Source of the DNA: Agapanthus africanus
Lineage: Eukaryota > Streptophyta > Magnoliopsida > Asparagales > Amaryllidaceae
Reading direction: 5' to 3'
DNA length: 64,000 nucleotides
NCBI GenBank assembly: GCA_030015575.1
Contig: CM057337.1
Location: 378,409,582 to 378,473,581 of the forward strand
Under the pieces are notes generated by a model. That model searched no databases, was not told where the DNA came from, and saw only the letters and a program-made list of their open reading frames with translations. A program made the position numbers and the translations under genes. Shown one piece after another: positions 32,334-43,262 of the stretch. The stretch's first letter is position 1, and the number at the start of each line of letters is the position of its first letter.

Positions 32334-35300
32334 CCACAACCCTACAGCAGTGGCAGCAGTAGCACCAGAGGCAGCAGCAACAACCTTAGCATCAACAACA
32401 ACAACAACAACAACAGAGACAGCAGCAGCCATCATCATCAGTAGCAGGCGGCAGCAGCAGGCAGCAACAGCAGCAGCAGGAGCTCCAGCGACTTACAGCA
32501 GCTCCTTCCACTTCTTCACCTGCCTTCTAGGGTTCATTAGGGTATATTTCTTGAACCCCATTTCGGTTTGCTTAAGTTGTGTGTAATTTAGCATCGGTTT
32601 GTGTTAAATAGTTAGTTTTGGTGCTAAAATGGTGAATTATGTGGAACTTTGATTAAGTGATGATTGAGTGGGTAAACCCAGACTATTTTAGTGTTAATAG
32701 GGTCACTTCAACTAAGAATTTCCCTGGATTACACTAAAATACCATAGGGTTTGCTTTTGTGCTAAATTATCGTTTTTATGCGATATTTTGGCAATCTGAG
32801 ATCTGCTTTTGACCCGGATCCTTCAGAACAAAATTGGGAAAACTGGAGCATGCTCACTAGGTTTAGACACCACCACAAGAACACGAGACCCCCATTCCCA
32901 ACTGAGGCCGCAGATTTATTAGGTTTGGCCGCAATTTGCGGCCAAGTAGGGGGCAGGGGTGTTGAGGTCTTGGCTAGGGTTATCTGTAGGATTGTATAGT
33001 GCTTTGGCATGTCTAGTTTTGTATGTTTTAACCTGTAGGAAAATCTGGGATCAAATACCGTTTTTCATGTCCGTTGTGTTTGCGCGATACATGAGTGGAT
33101 TCTGTGATCCAGCGTATCGCAGCGTGTCGCGATGGTTTTAGACGCGTACACACACGATTCAGCATATCGTGCACACGCACTTTTGGTTCGCGACGCGAGT
33201 TTCTCGTTTTGGTTCGATATCACGTTTTGCGAGATATTTGGCTTATATATGATTTCCATGTCTTATTTGCAGGTTTGCAGGCAGGGACTACGGACACTGC
33301 TACAGGGGAGAGCAGATGGAAGGATTCACCTAGCGTGGAGTGTAGGTGAGTAGATTTAACAACTACAGGGGAATCGCCCGCATGGCGTTATGCGTCTGGG
33401 CTAGGATTCAATACTTGTCGCATATTCTACGTCATTGTTAGAATTGCGCCTTTACTTTATTTCCTTGATATAGTTATACTGTGACTAGCAGCCGTAGGAT
33501 ACTGCACATATTATTCACGGTTCATGTTGCACGAGCACGGATTGTATGCTACACACACCGTCAATAATTGCCATGTCACACACAAACCATTATAGACATT
33601 ATATTGCTTGGTTAGGGACCTTGTGACATTGATTCATACTGCTTATCACATATGACATTACCATACCTATATACCTATAGAGTATCGTACTATTAGTGAT
33701 AGGTACACATACCCTTTGCGATACATCTACAGGTATATCTTACTCATATTCTTCTTATACCCAAGGGGTATACGACATCAGTTACTATAGGTAGATACCT
33801 ATACATTGCTACACCTGTATGTTACACACATATTCAATTGAAGTCACATTTTTACCTTTACTGATGTTACTTAGCTGTACCATATTGGTTTCGCATACAT
33901 CTGGTTTCAGCTATATATTCTCATTTAAATGCTCGCATTTTAGATATATCGTATATGTTTATTCCTGGATTGCGCATTATTATTTGGATTTTACATGATC
34001 TTTTCTGGTTTTGGGAACCGCGGGAGTTCATGAAATTATGCATACATTGAAAAACCCAGTTTCCTTGATATGATATTTGCTCATCCACCATGAGTTTTAT
34101 CGGTGCTGATTATATATACCCCTACGAGGAGGCGTCGAGGCCGTAGAGGGTACATGGTGGGGCCCGGAGGTATCCCGGGATAAGAAAGGGATGTCGATGT
34201 GCTATGAGCCGATGAGCCCTGCAGGAGAACCATACCATCCGGTGACAGTACCAATGACTCGGCGGGGGTCATGGAGACACCGTTAGGAGTCATGTACGTA
34301 TGCATACGTCGAAAGGTGAGAGTCAGAGCTAGGCACTCGTGCTTTCGGGATAGCGTATGATACGTGATCAGGATTTCTGTGTCGATGCTTGGCACATGGT
34401 TTTCACGATATTTCTTTAATACCTTTGTATATATAACAGGGGATTAGCCGTTGTTATATATACCCTTACACCAATATTAGTGGAATGGGATGCTAATATA
34501 TGTGTATTGCCCCCATCATATTTATTTCTGCAAATATATATACCTTTAGGATGTTAGAAACTTACTTGAGATTCGACTTGGGATATAGGTAATTCATTGA
34601 CATTGGATATTGGATATGAAAGAGATTGTTGATTTGTACATTCGAGATGTAGGAGAGCTACTCGATATTGTACATTGAGGTGATGTGAGACTTATGATGT
34701 GAGAGCCCAATTTGGGGGCTGATTGAAGGAATTGGGATTTGAGTGTCTTGATGGATTGTGATCCTACCACGATGTCTGGTTTCCTTGGAAATGACATATT
34801 CTACCCCATACCTCACACTTATCTATTTTATGCACAGTTTCATATATTGGTAGTACCTGTTAGTGTACCCTTATGATAGTTGCATATCTACATTTTCATA
34901 TCCCCACTGCATGGTTATTGCATACTATTGTCATGTTATTATTGCTTCACATATTGATTGTACCTGCTACTGTACTTTCCTTTATTCAGCATTTGCATAA
35001 CATGTTATTACTGTAATCGCATATTTTAGATTCATGCTGTACGTACATTCCTGCGATTACCTGCATATGTTATCTACTATTCACGAGTTGGCAACTCACC
35101 CCCGTTATGCCACAGGTGTTTCAGGTTTTTTCCCAGAGTAGTCGAGGCAGGCTATTCAGCTTCTCATCTATCATCTTTTGCTACAGATATCGCATCAGCT
35201 CACAGTATACCATTTTGCTTAGGTGGGTTAGATGATTATCTGTATTTCATACTGTACATTCGTTGTATTTTGTACTCTCCATCTACTATTGTATTGTTGA

Positions 35301-35646
35301 CTTAGAGACTTGGTGAGGACGTTATTGTATATTATATTGTGGATTTGTTGCCTTTTATATACAGTTTCCTTCCTAATGTCTTTATTTCTTCGCTACGGCG
35401 TCGTATATTTGTATTGTATTCTTCTTGGGTTAGTTTTTACAAAAAGGGGTGCTGCCAAAATTTTAAAGAAATAAAGTAGGACTTTTAAAGAATTTGGGTT
35501 GCGATTTCAAATGTTTCAAAAACTTATATTATCTTTTCCATATTTTTATGGTTTAAATTTCTGGGTTTTGGCTTTCTTTTACTACGTTACGTCTTAGGGC
35601 GTTGCGTAGTACTAGGGCCGTCACGGCCCAATTTCGGGTCGTGACA
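31863..35646 (+). repeat. Element E 5' LTR
   Basis: Starts tgtaacacctt and ends gggtcgtgaca. It holds a CA microsatellite, CAG/CAA repeats (32340-32490), an AT-rich central part and a short inverted repeat near 34427-34461 (tatataaca arms) also seen in H. Open frames here (up to 104 codons) are low-complexity or chance. Confidence 0.93.
32293..32331. repeat. CA microsatellite in E 5' LTR
   Basis: About 19 CA units. The 3' LTR has a much shorter tract (about 39928-39948), so this tract changed after insertion and explains much of the LTR length difference. Confidence 0.9.
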
Positions 35647-35661
35647 AAGTTGGTATCAGAG
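35647..35661 (+). promoter_or_regulatory. Primer-binding site of E
   Basis: aagttggtatcagag follows the LTR end. TGGTATCAGAG matches the initiator tRNA-Met site with a 4-base offset. Confidence 0.85.
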
Positions 35662-35888
35662 TGTTAGGTTTTACTTTTCGGAGTGTAGGATGCCTTAGTA
35701 TGATGGAGTAGGTAGCTTAAGCAAAGTAACGTAGTGTGTGTATGTCTGCAGCATACCCACGATGCGATACTTCGCCTAAAGTGACCTAAGTACAATTTGC
35801 TTGAAATTCTTTCCTTGATGATTCATATCCTTGAGATTCGATTCCTTATTCTCATCGAATCTTATATCTATTTATAGCCTTGCCGCCG

Positions 35889-36593
35889 ATGACTATGGGG
35901 ACTCAGAGTGATGCAGCGAGGACCGAGGTCAGAGTTGGCTCGGGTGAGACGAGTACTGACCAGGATGGCACTCTAGTTGCACAGGTGCAAACGGATCAGC
36001 CTACGACATATACTATTGATAGACTTTTGGAAGAGATGCAGGACTTCCGCCAGACGATGAGTTCATTGGTTGAGGTCATTCGGGAGCTACGACAGGAGGT
36101 TGTCACCCCTGTTACTCAGTTGTCACTTACGGTCAGCATGCAGCAGTCCGTCACCTACATAGCACCAGTGGTTGCAGCTCCAGTTGACGAGGCACATATT
36201 CCAGAGGCTCAGAGAGTTCCAGGACAGTGGAGGACTCTTACCAGTGTACCAACCCAGAGACAGAGGTTTGGTCATCGAGACAGATTTCGTGGCCGTCACA
36301 GTAGTAGCAGAGGCTTAGGACGAGGACAGTCGTTCGGATCTCATCCCCAGGATGGTCAGCAGTCAGCGCGTGGATGTTTGCGATGCGGAAGCCTTCAGCA
36401 CTTCGTCAGGGATTGTTCCTTGGCACCTCGTCAGAATCGTATTCAGAGAAGCCGTGGACGTGGAAGATTTGCTCAGAGGGCTCAGTCTACCAGAGGAGTT
36501 CAGCCAGTTACGGGTAGAGGGCAGACACAGGAGTTTGCTTCTACTCATCGGGACGCGCAGGCGTCCAATGTGGAGTTTTCAGGTATCTTTTAA
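35889..36593 (+). CDS. Gypsy Gag with CCHC zinc knuckle (element E)
   Basis: Open frame of 234 codons from ATG 35889; the in-frame TTG at 35880 was not used. A coiled-coil-like segment with DRLLEEMQDFRQTMSSLVEV lies near residues 40-70. An Arg/Gly/Ser-rich stretch precedes the zinc knuckle C163-x2-C166-x4-H171-x4-C176. The C-terminal part is again Arg/Gly/Gln-rich. The knuckle and its position identify it as Gag. It is shorter than most Gypsy Gags, so the usual N-terminal gag domain is largely missing or truncated. Protease remnants follow after a stop, in other frames. It is probably non-functional alone. Confidence 0.75.
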   Translation: MTMGTQSDAARTEVRVGSGETSTDQDGTLVAQVQTDQPTTYTIDRLLEEMQDFRQTMSSLVEVIRELRQEVVTPVTQLSLTVSMQQSVTYIAPVVAAPVDEAHIPEAQRVPGQWRTLTSVPTQRQRFGHRDRFRGRHSSSRGLGRGQSFGSHPQDGQQSARGCLRCGSLQHFVRDCSLAPRQNRIQRSRGRGRFAQRAQSTRGVQPVTGRGQTQEFASTHRDAQASNVEFSGIF

Positions 36594-36699
36594 TTATATG
36601 TTCTTTTGATGTATTCGTTTGTTTTTCATGCTTGTACCGTGGTTGGGTAGATTAGTCGTAGTTAGTTGTTTTAACTTCTGTCAGCGATTCTTTTGTTGC

Positions 36700-39440
36700 G
36701 CGACACGTATTCAGTTGTGTGCCAATCGGATAGGAGATTGAGATTCGTCAGTCGTTTTGACCCACCTAGAGATGTTGGATTTGACGTTCTCCTGGGCACG
36801 GACTGTTTAGTTACGTGTTAGGCGTCTGTGGACTACCGTGAGGAAACAGTCAGGAATTGTTTTCCCGGCAAGTCAGTTCTCATTGTGCAGGTGGATAGTT
36901 GTGCCGCCTTTCACAGCTTGAATTCAGCCTTTTTCGCTAGTCGGCTTCTGAGGAGATGTTATGGATTCTTGGCGTTCATTCGTGATACCGGAGCCACAGT
37001 GGGATTGTTGGACCGGGTTACTTTCATGCGAGAGTTTTTCTGACGTTGTTCCGGATGAGCCGGCGAAGCTTGGGAGCTAAAGGATCAGCTGCAGAGTTGT
37101 GGTTTGGGGAGTTTTGTGCGTCTGAGTGTTTCGCTTTTGGAAGCTCCTATTTCTGTTCGTCACGGAGAAAGACGGCAGTTTAGGGTTGCGTATCGATGGA
37201 TCGTTAATTGAACCAGCTTATGGTGCGGATAGGTATCCCTTACCTCGCATTGACGATTTCTTCGATCAGCTCCAGAGTGCGAGACATTTTCTAAGTTTGT
37301 TCGGGATCAGGTCATCATTATTGCGGATTCGGGGTGATGGCATTCTGAAGACTGCCTTATGCGTGCGACGGGCTTTGTGTGTTTTTGTGAGTCGTTGGAT
37401 TCATTGATGCCCTAGCAGCATTCGTAGATGTGATGAACCGGATTTCTTCAGGCCGTTCCTCGACCAGTTACTGTTGTGTTAATTACGACATTCTGGTCTA
37501 TTTAATGTGTCTTGAGGGACAGTAGTAGCGCTTGAGGAATTGTTATGCATATACTGGGAGAGCACCAGCAGTTGCTAAATTCTCGGAGTGTTTCTTCAGG
37601 CTTGTTTGTGTTGACTCCTAGGTCTTGTAGTCACGGGAGACGGTTTTGTATGGTCCCGAGGGAGATCGTGGCCGTACAACATAGGTCCAGACTTGTGTGC
37701 CGGACGGAGGTCCGCAGATTTTTGGGCTTAGCAGGTTCTTACCGTCGTTTTGTGCAGGATTGTTAGAGTAGTGCTGCACCGTCGACTTAATTGACCGTAA
37801 GGGAGGTTTCTTCTTTGGACTGAGGCATGTGTGCGGAGTTTTCGGCAGTTGGAGATTCCTTTAACAACTGCACCAGTTCTTTCCTTGCTTTCTGGTTCGG
37901 GGGACTTTGTTGTTTAACTGTAATGTTTCTTGAGTGGGGCTCGAGTGTGTACTAAGGTGACACTATAGAGTTATCGCTTTTGCTTCCCTACATTTGGAGG
38001 AAGTACGAGGAGTATATTCCACTCATGATCTGGAGATGGCCGCTGTGGTTTTGCGTTGGAGATTTGGAGACACTGCCTGTTCGAGAGTCATGTCAGATTT
38101 TCACGGACCACCAGAGCTTAATGTACATCTTCCTGCAGCGGATTTGATTGTTGTGATAGTCTTCTGCAGATTTACAGTTCTTCTGTGATCGTTGAGTATA
38201 GCTTAAGTTCGTCGCTACGGAGGGGACAGCTTGCTCATGTCCGCGCTCGACCACTTTCCTTAAATCCTTTTCGCGAGACACTGCCCGCTGATTCTCGTTC
38301 GTCAGAGATACTCGACCATACTCGGCTGGGTAATGATTCGGAGACCTTGATTTGTGACAATGGTGTGCTAAGTTAGGGACGCGTTTGTGTACCTGATATT
38401 ATCGGGTAGAGATGTGAAATCCTAGAGCTAGCACATCTGTCAATTCTCTGTATTCATTCAAGTCCCGTCAGTTTTAGCGTGACTTGTGAGATAGTTACGG
38501 GTGGACAGGGATGTAAAGAGAAGTTTCAGGTTTCGTTTCAAGGTGTCTGTCTTGTTGTGTGTTTGGGTTGAGCATCTGAGGCCGGCTGGAGAGTTGCAAC
38601 CTTTTTCCGTTCCGAAGTGGGAGTAGGAGCAGATCTCCATAAAATTTCGTTATGGTTTCTACTCAAGTTTAGTCAGAGTGTGACTCCATTCGGATTCTTG
38701 TCGTCCGGTTATACTAAGTTTGCTCAGTTGTTCTTTGTTAAGTTGTGTGTTTGTGTTGATTGTTGTCAGCGGTTGGGGATCGTCACCCGCCATCGTTAGG
38801 GTTCTCCTTCGATAGCTGTTATCAGGAGACACTCCAATTGGCCACCTTTAGGTTTAGGGGTTAGGTCGTGTCGATCGCCAGCCTGCTGGTTTTCTGACTC
38901 TGCGTAAGTAGGATTTTGGACCCCAGCTAGTCCAGAGCTTCGGAGATGGTCCAGTTGTGTTAGGTCAGGATGGGAATTGTCCATTGCGAACTGAGGTCTT
39001 ATGCCGACTGTGTTGGTCATAGACTCGAGTTCGCAGGGAAAGATCATGTATTCCTACGGACTTTTCGATGAATGACGTGTTGGATTTTGGGAAGCTTGTC
39101 CCAGGATCTAGGTCCTTCTGAGATCCTATAAGCGAGTTAGTTACGTTGCCTTTAAATTGGCACTTCCGCCCAGATTATTGAGTTTCCATCCCGTATTCCT
39201 TGTGATGATGCTTTACAATTACCTTCATGACCTTTCTCACATGATTTGGCACCAGACCATTGGGCTTGGACGCGATTGTTTCGCTCACCGGCAGCCATGT
39301 GTGTAAATGGCCCGGCAGGTGGAGGAACGTCGGTCAAGGGTCTTGCCATCTGTGAAGGGTTTTTCTTGGACGTAGCCGTATAGTGAGGTAATCACTTGGG
39401 AGACTGCGAGCGAGATCTGAGAGTTGTAATCTTCTCTTTG
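36700..39440 (+). pseudogene. Gypsy pol remnant of element E
   Basis: Decayed pol in many frames. Near 36770-36890 is a protease-RT linker with DVLLGTD and DYREETV. Near 37200-37290 is RT with DRYPLPRIDDFFDQL. Near 37700-37760 is RRFLGLAGSYRRFVQDC, typical of Gypsy RT/RNase H. Near 38010-38070 is THDLEMAAVVLRW. An integrase zinc-finger-like region lies near 38380-38640, and a TWE motif near 39390 fits the pol C-terminus. The usual integrase core is not recognisable, and the length is well below a full pol, so there are internal deletions. Confidence 0.8.
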
Positions 39441-39484
39441 AAGGTACGCTTAGTATAATTTTAAATTCGGGGACGAATTTCTTT

Positions 39485-39498
39485 TAAGGGGGGGAGAT
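39485..39498 (+). promoter_or_regulatory. Polypurine tract of E
   Basis: taagggggggagat lies directly before the 3' LTR. Confidence 0.88.
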
Positions 39499-42400
39499 TG
39501 TAACACCTTAGAATGCGTTTTGTGGCTAATTATATTTTTATGTATGGTTTTAATAAAAAGTTTACCAAATTATGTTTTAAATATTTTATCCTATTTAATG
39601 AGTATTTTATTAGAATTTTGTTAGGCACACACACACTTGTGCATGATAACTAGGGTTGTTTTGGGGTTAAACAAGATTAGCAATCATGGTTAGCTAACCA
39701 TTTTCCATAATCTTGTTTTATGTTTTGTTTAATGTGTATGGTTGTTTTTAAATAAAATGAATTTAAAAGTATTTTAAATTGGTTTGAATGTTGACTTTAT
39801 ATGAGAGAGGAGGCATGGGAAGCATGGTGTGAGCCATGCCTCATTATGAGGGGAGAGAGAGAGGGGGGTCTTGGCATTGTTCTCTCATTTCTCCTCTCAT
39901 TTTCTCTTTCTCTCATTCTCTCTCACAAACACACACACACACACACACCCCTACAGCAGTGGCAGCAGCAGCACCAGAGGCAGCAGCAACAACCTCAGCA
40001 TCAACAACAACAACAACAGAGACAGCAGCAGCCATCATCATCAGTAGCAGGCAGCAGCAGCAGGCAGCAACAGCAGCAGCCGGAGCTCCAGCGACTTACA
40101 GCAGCTCCTTCCACTTCTTCACCTGCCTTCTAGGGTTCATTAGGGTATATTTCTTGAACCCCATTTCGTGGTTTGCTTAAGTTGTGTGTACTTTAGCATC
40201 GGTTTGTGTTAAATAGTTAGTTTTGGTGCTAAAATGGTGAATTATGTGGAACTTTGATTAAGTGATGATTGAGTGGGTAAACCTAGCCTATTTTAGTGTT
40301 AATAGGGTCACTTCAACTGAGAATTTCCCTGGATTACACTAAAATACCATAGGGTTTGCTTTTGTGCTAAATTGACGTTTTATGCGATATTTTGGCAATC
40401 TGATATCTGCTTTTGACCCGGATCCTTCAGAACAAAATTGGGAAAACTGGAGCATGCTCATTAGGTTTAGACACCACCACAAGAAGACGAGACCCCATTC
40501 CCAACTGAGGCCGCAGATTTATTAGGTTTGGCCGCAATTTGCGGCCAAGTAGGGGGCAGGGGTGTTGAGGTCTTGGCTAGGGTTTTCTGTAAGGTTGTAT
40601 AGTACTTTGGCATGTCTAGTTTTGTACGTTTTGACCTGTAGGAAAATCTGGGATCAAATACCGTTTTTCATGTCCGATGTGTTTGCGCGATACGCGCGAT
40701 ACATGAGTGGGTTCTGTGATCCAGCGTATCGCGGCGTGTCGCGATGGTTTTAGACACGTACACAAACGATTCAGCGTATCGTGCACACGCGCGGTTAGTT
40801 CGCGACGCGAGTTTCTCGTTTTGGTTCGATATCACGTTTTGCGAGATATTTGGCTTATATAAGATTTCCATGTCTTATTTGCAGGTTTGTAGGCAGGGAC
40901 TACGGACACTGCTACAGGGGGGAGCAGATGGTAGGATTCACCTAGCGTGGAGTGTAGGTGAGTAGATTTAACATCTACAGGGGAATCGCCCGCATGGCGT
41001 TATGCGTCTGGGCTAGGATTCAATACTTGTCGCATATTCTACGTCATTATTAGAATTGCGCCTTTACTTTATTTCGTTGATATAGTTATACTGTGACTAG
41101 CAGCCGTAGAACACTGCACATATTATTGACGGTTCATGTTGCACGAGCACGGATTGTATGCTACACACACCGTCAATAATTTCCATGTCACACACAAACC
41201 ATTATAGACATTATATTGCTTGGTTAGGGACCTTGTGACATTAATTCATACTGCTTATCACATATGACATTACCATACCTATATACCTATAGAGTATCGT
41301 ACTATTAGTGATAGGTACACATACCCTTTTCGATACATCTACAGGTATATCTTACTCATATTCTTCTTATACCCAAGGGGTATACGACATCAGTTCCTAT
41401 AGGTAGATACCTATACATTGCTACACCTGTATGTTACACACATATTCAGTTGCAGTCACATTTTTACCTTTACTGATGTTACTTAGCTGTACCTTATTGG
41501 TTTCGCATACATCTGGTTTCAGCTATATATTCTCATTTAAATGCTCGCATTTTAGATATATCGTATATGTTTATTCTGGATTGCGCATTATTATTCGGAT
41601 TTTACATGGTGTTTTCTGGATTTGGGAACCGCGGGAGTTCATGAAATTATGCATACATTGAAAAACCCGGTTTCCTTGATATGATATTTGCACATCCACC
41701 ATGAGTTTTATCGGTGCTGATTATATATACCCCTACGAGGAGGCGTCGAGTCCGTAGAGGGTACATGGTGGGGCCCGGAGGTACCCCGGGGCAAGAAAGG
41801 GATGTCGATGTGCTATGAGCCGATGAGCCCGGCAGGGGAACCATACCATCCGGTGACAGTACCAATGACTCGGCGGGGGTCATTGAGACACCGTTGGGAG
41901 TCATGTACGTATGCATACGTCGAAAGGCGAGAGTCAGAGCTAGGCACTCGTGCTTTCGGGATAGCGTATGATACGTGATCAGGTTTTCTGTGTCGATGCT
42001 TGGCACATGGTTTTCATGAAATTTCTTTAATACCTTTTTATATATAACAGGGGATTAGCCGTTGTTATATATACCCTTACACCAATATTAGTGGAATGGG
42101 ACGCTAATATATGTGTATTGCCCCCATCATATTTATTTCTGCAAATATATATACCTTTAGGATGTTAGAAACTTACTTGAGATTCGACTTGGGATATAGG
42201 TGATTCAATGACATTGGATATTGGATATGAAAGAGATTGTTGATTTGTACATTCGAGATGTAGGAGAGCTACTCGATATTGTACATTGAGGTGATGTGAG
42301 ACTTATGATGTGAGAGCCCAATTTGGGGGCTGATTTGAGGAATTGGGATTTGAGTGTCTTGATGGATTGTGATCCTACCACGATGTCAGGTTTCCTTGGA

Positions 42401-43257
42401 AATGACATATTCTACCCCATACCTCACACTTATCTATTTTATGCACAATTTCATATATTGGTAGTACCTGTTAGTGTACCCTTATGATAGTTGCGTATCT
42501 ACATTTTCATATCCCCACTGCATGGTTATTGCATACTATTGTCATGTTATTATTGCTTCACATATTGATTGTATCTGCTACTGTATTTTCCTTTATTCAG
42601 CATTTGCATGACATGTTATTACTGTAATCGCATATCTTAGATTCATGCTGTACATACATTCCTGCGATTACCTGCATATGTTATCTACTATTCACGAGTT
42701 GGCAACTCACCCCCGTTGTGCCACAGGTGTTTCAGGTTTTTCTCCAGAGTAGTCGAGGCAGGCTATTCAGCTTCTCATCTATCATCTTTTGCTACAGATA
42801 TCGCATCAGCTCACAGTATACCTTTTTGCTTAGGTGGGTTAGATGATTATCTGTATTTCATACTGTACATTCGTTGTATTTTGTACTCTCCATCTACTAT
42901 TGTATTTTTGACTTAGAGACTTGGTGAGGACGTTATTGTATGTTATATTGTGGATTTGTTGCCTTTTATATACAGTTTTCTTTCTAATGTCTTTATTTCT
43001 TCGCTACGGCGTCGTATATTTGTATTGTATTCCTCTTGGGTTAGTTTTTACAAAAAGGGGTGTTGCCAAAATTTTAAAGAAATAAAGTAGGACTTTTAAA
43101 GAATTTGGGTTGCGATTTCAAATGTTTCAAAAACTTATATTATCTTTTCCGTATTTTTAAGGTTTAGATTTCTGGGTTTTGGCTTTCTTTTACTACGTTT
43201 CGTCTTAGGGCGTTGCGTAGTACTAGGGCCGTCACGGGCCAATTTCGGGTCGTGACA
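39499..43257 (+). repeat. Element E 3' LTR
   Basis: Colinear with 31863-35646. Scattered substitutions and microsatellite length changes were seen; divergence was not counted. Confidence 0.93.
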
Positions 43258-43262
43258 ACCAA
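43258..43262. repeat. Target-site duplication of E, right copy (accaa)
   Basis: Matches 31858-31862 exactly. Confidence 0.95.

Larger units (their letters stand above)
31863..43257 (+). mobile_element. Element E: Ty3/Gypsy retrotransposon with very long LTRs
   Basis: Complete 11,395-bp plus-strand element. It has LTRs of 3784 and 3759 bp, a tRNA-Met PBS, a purine-rich PPT and a perfect 5-bp TSD. The internal part is only 3.85 kb, with a gag frame and a shortened, decayed pol. Gypsy class is based on RT and RNase H motifs preceding the integrase remnant. Its insertion inactivated D. Confidence 0.93.

Noticed and set aside
39836..40180. 114-codon frame rich in Thr, Ala and Gln, with relatives at 32166-32586
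   Set aside because: It is a translation of CA, CAG and CAA microsatellites in the E LTRs.
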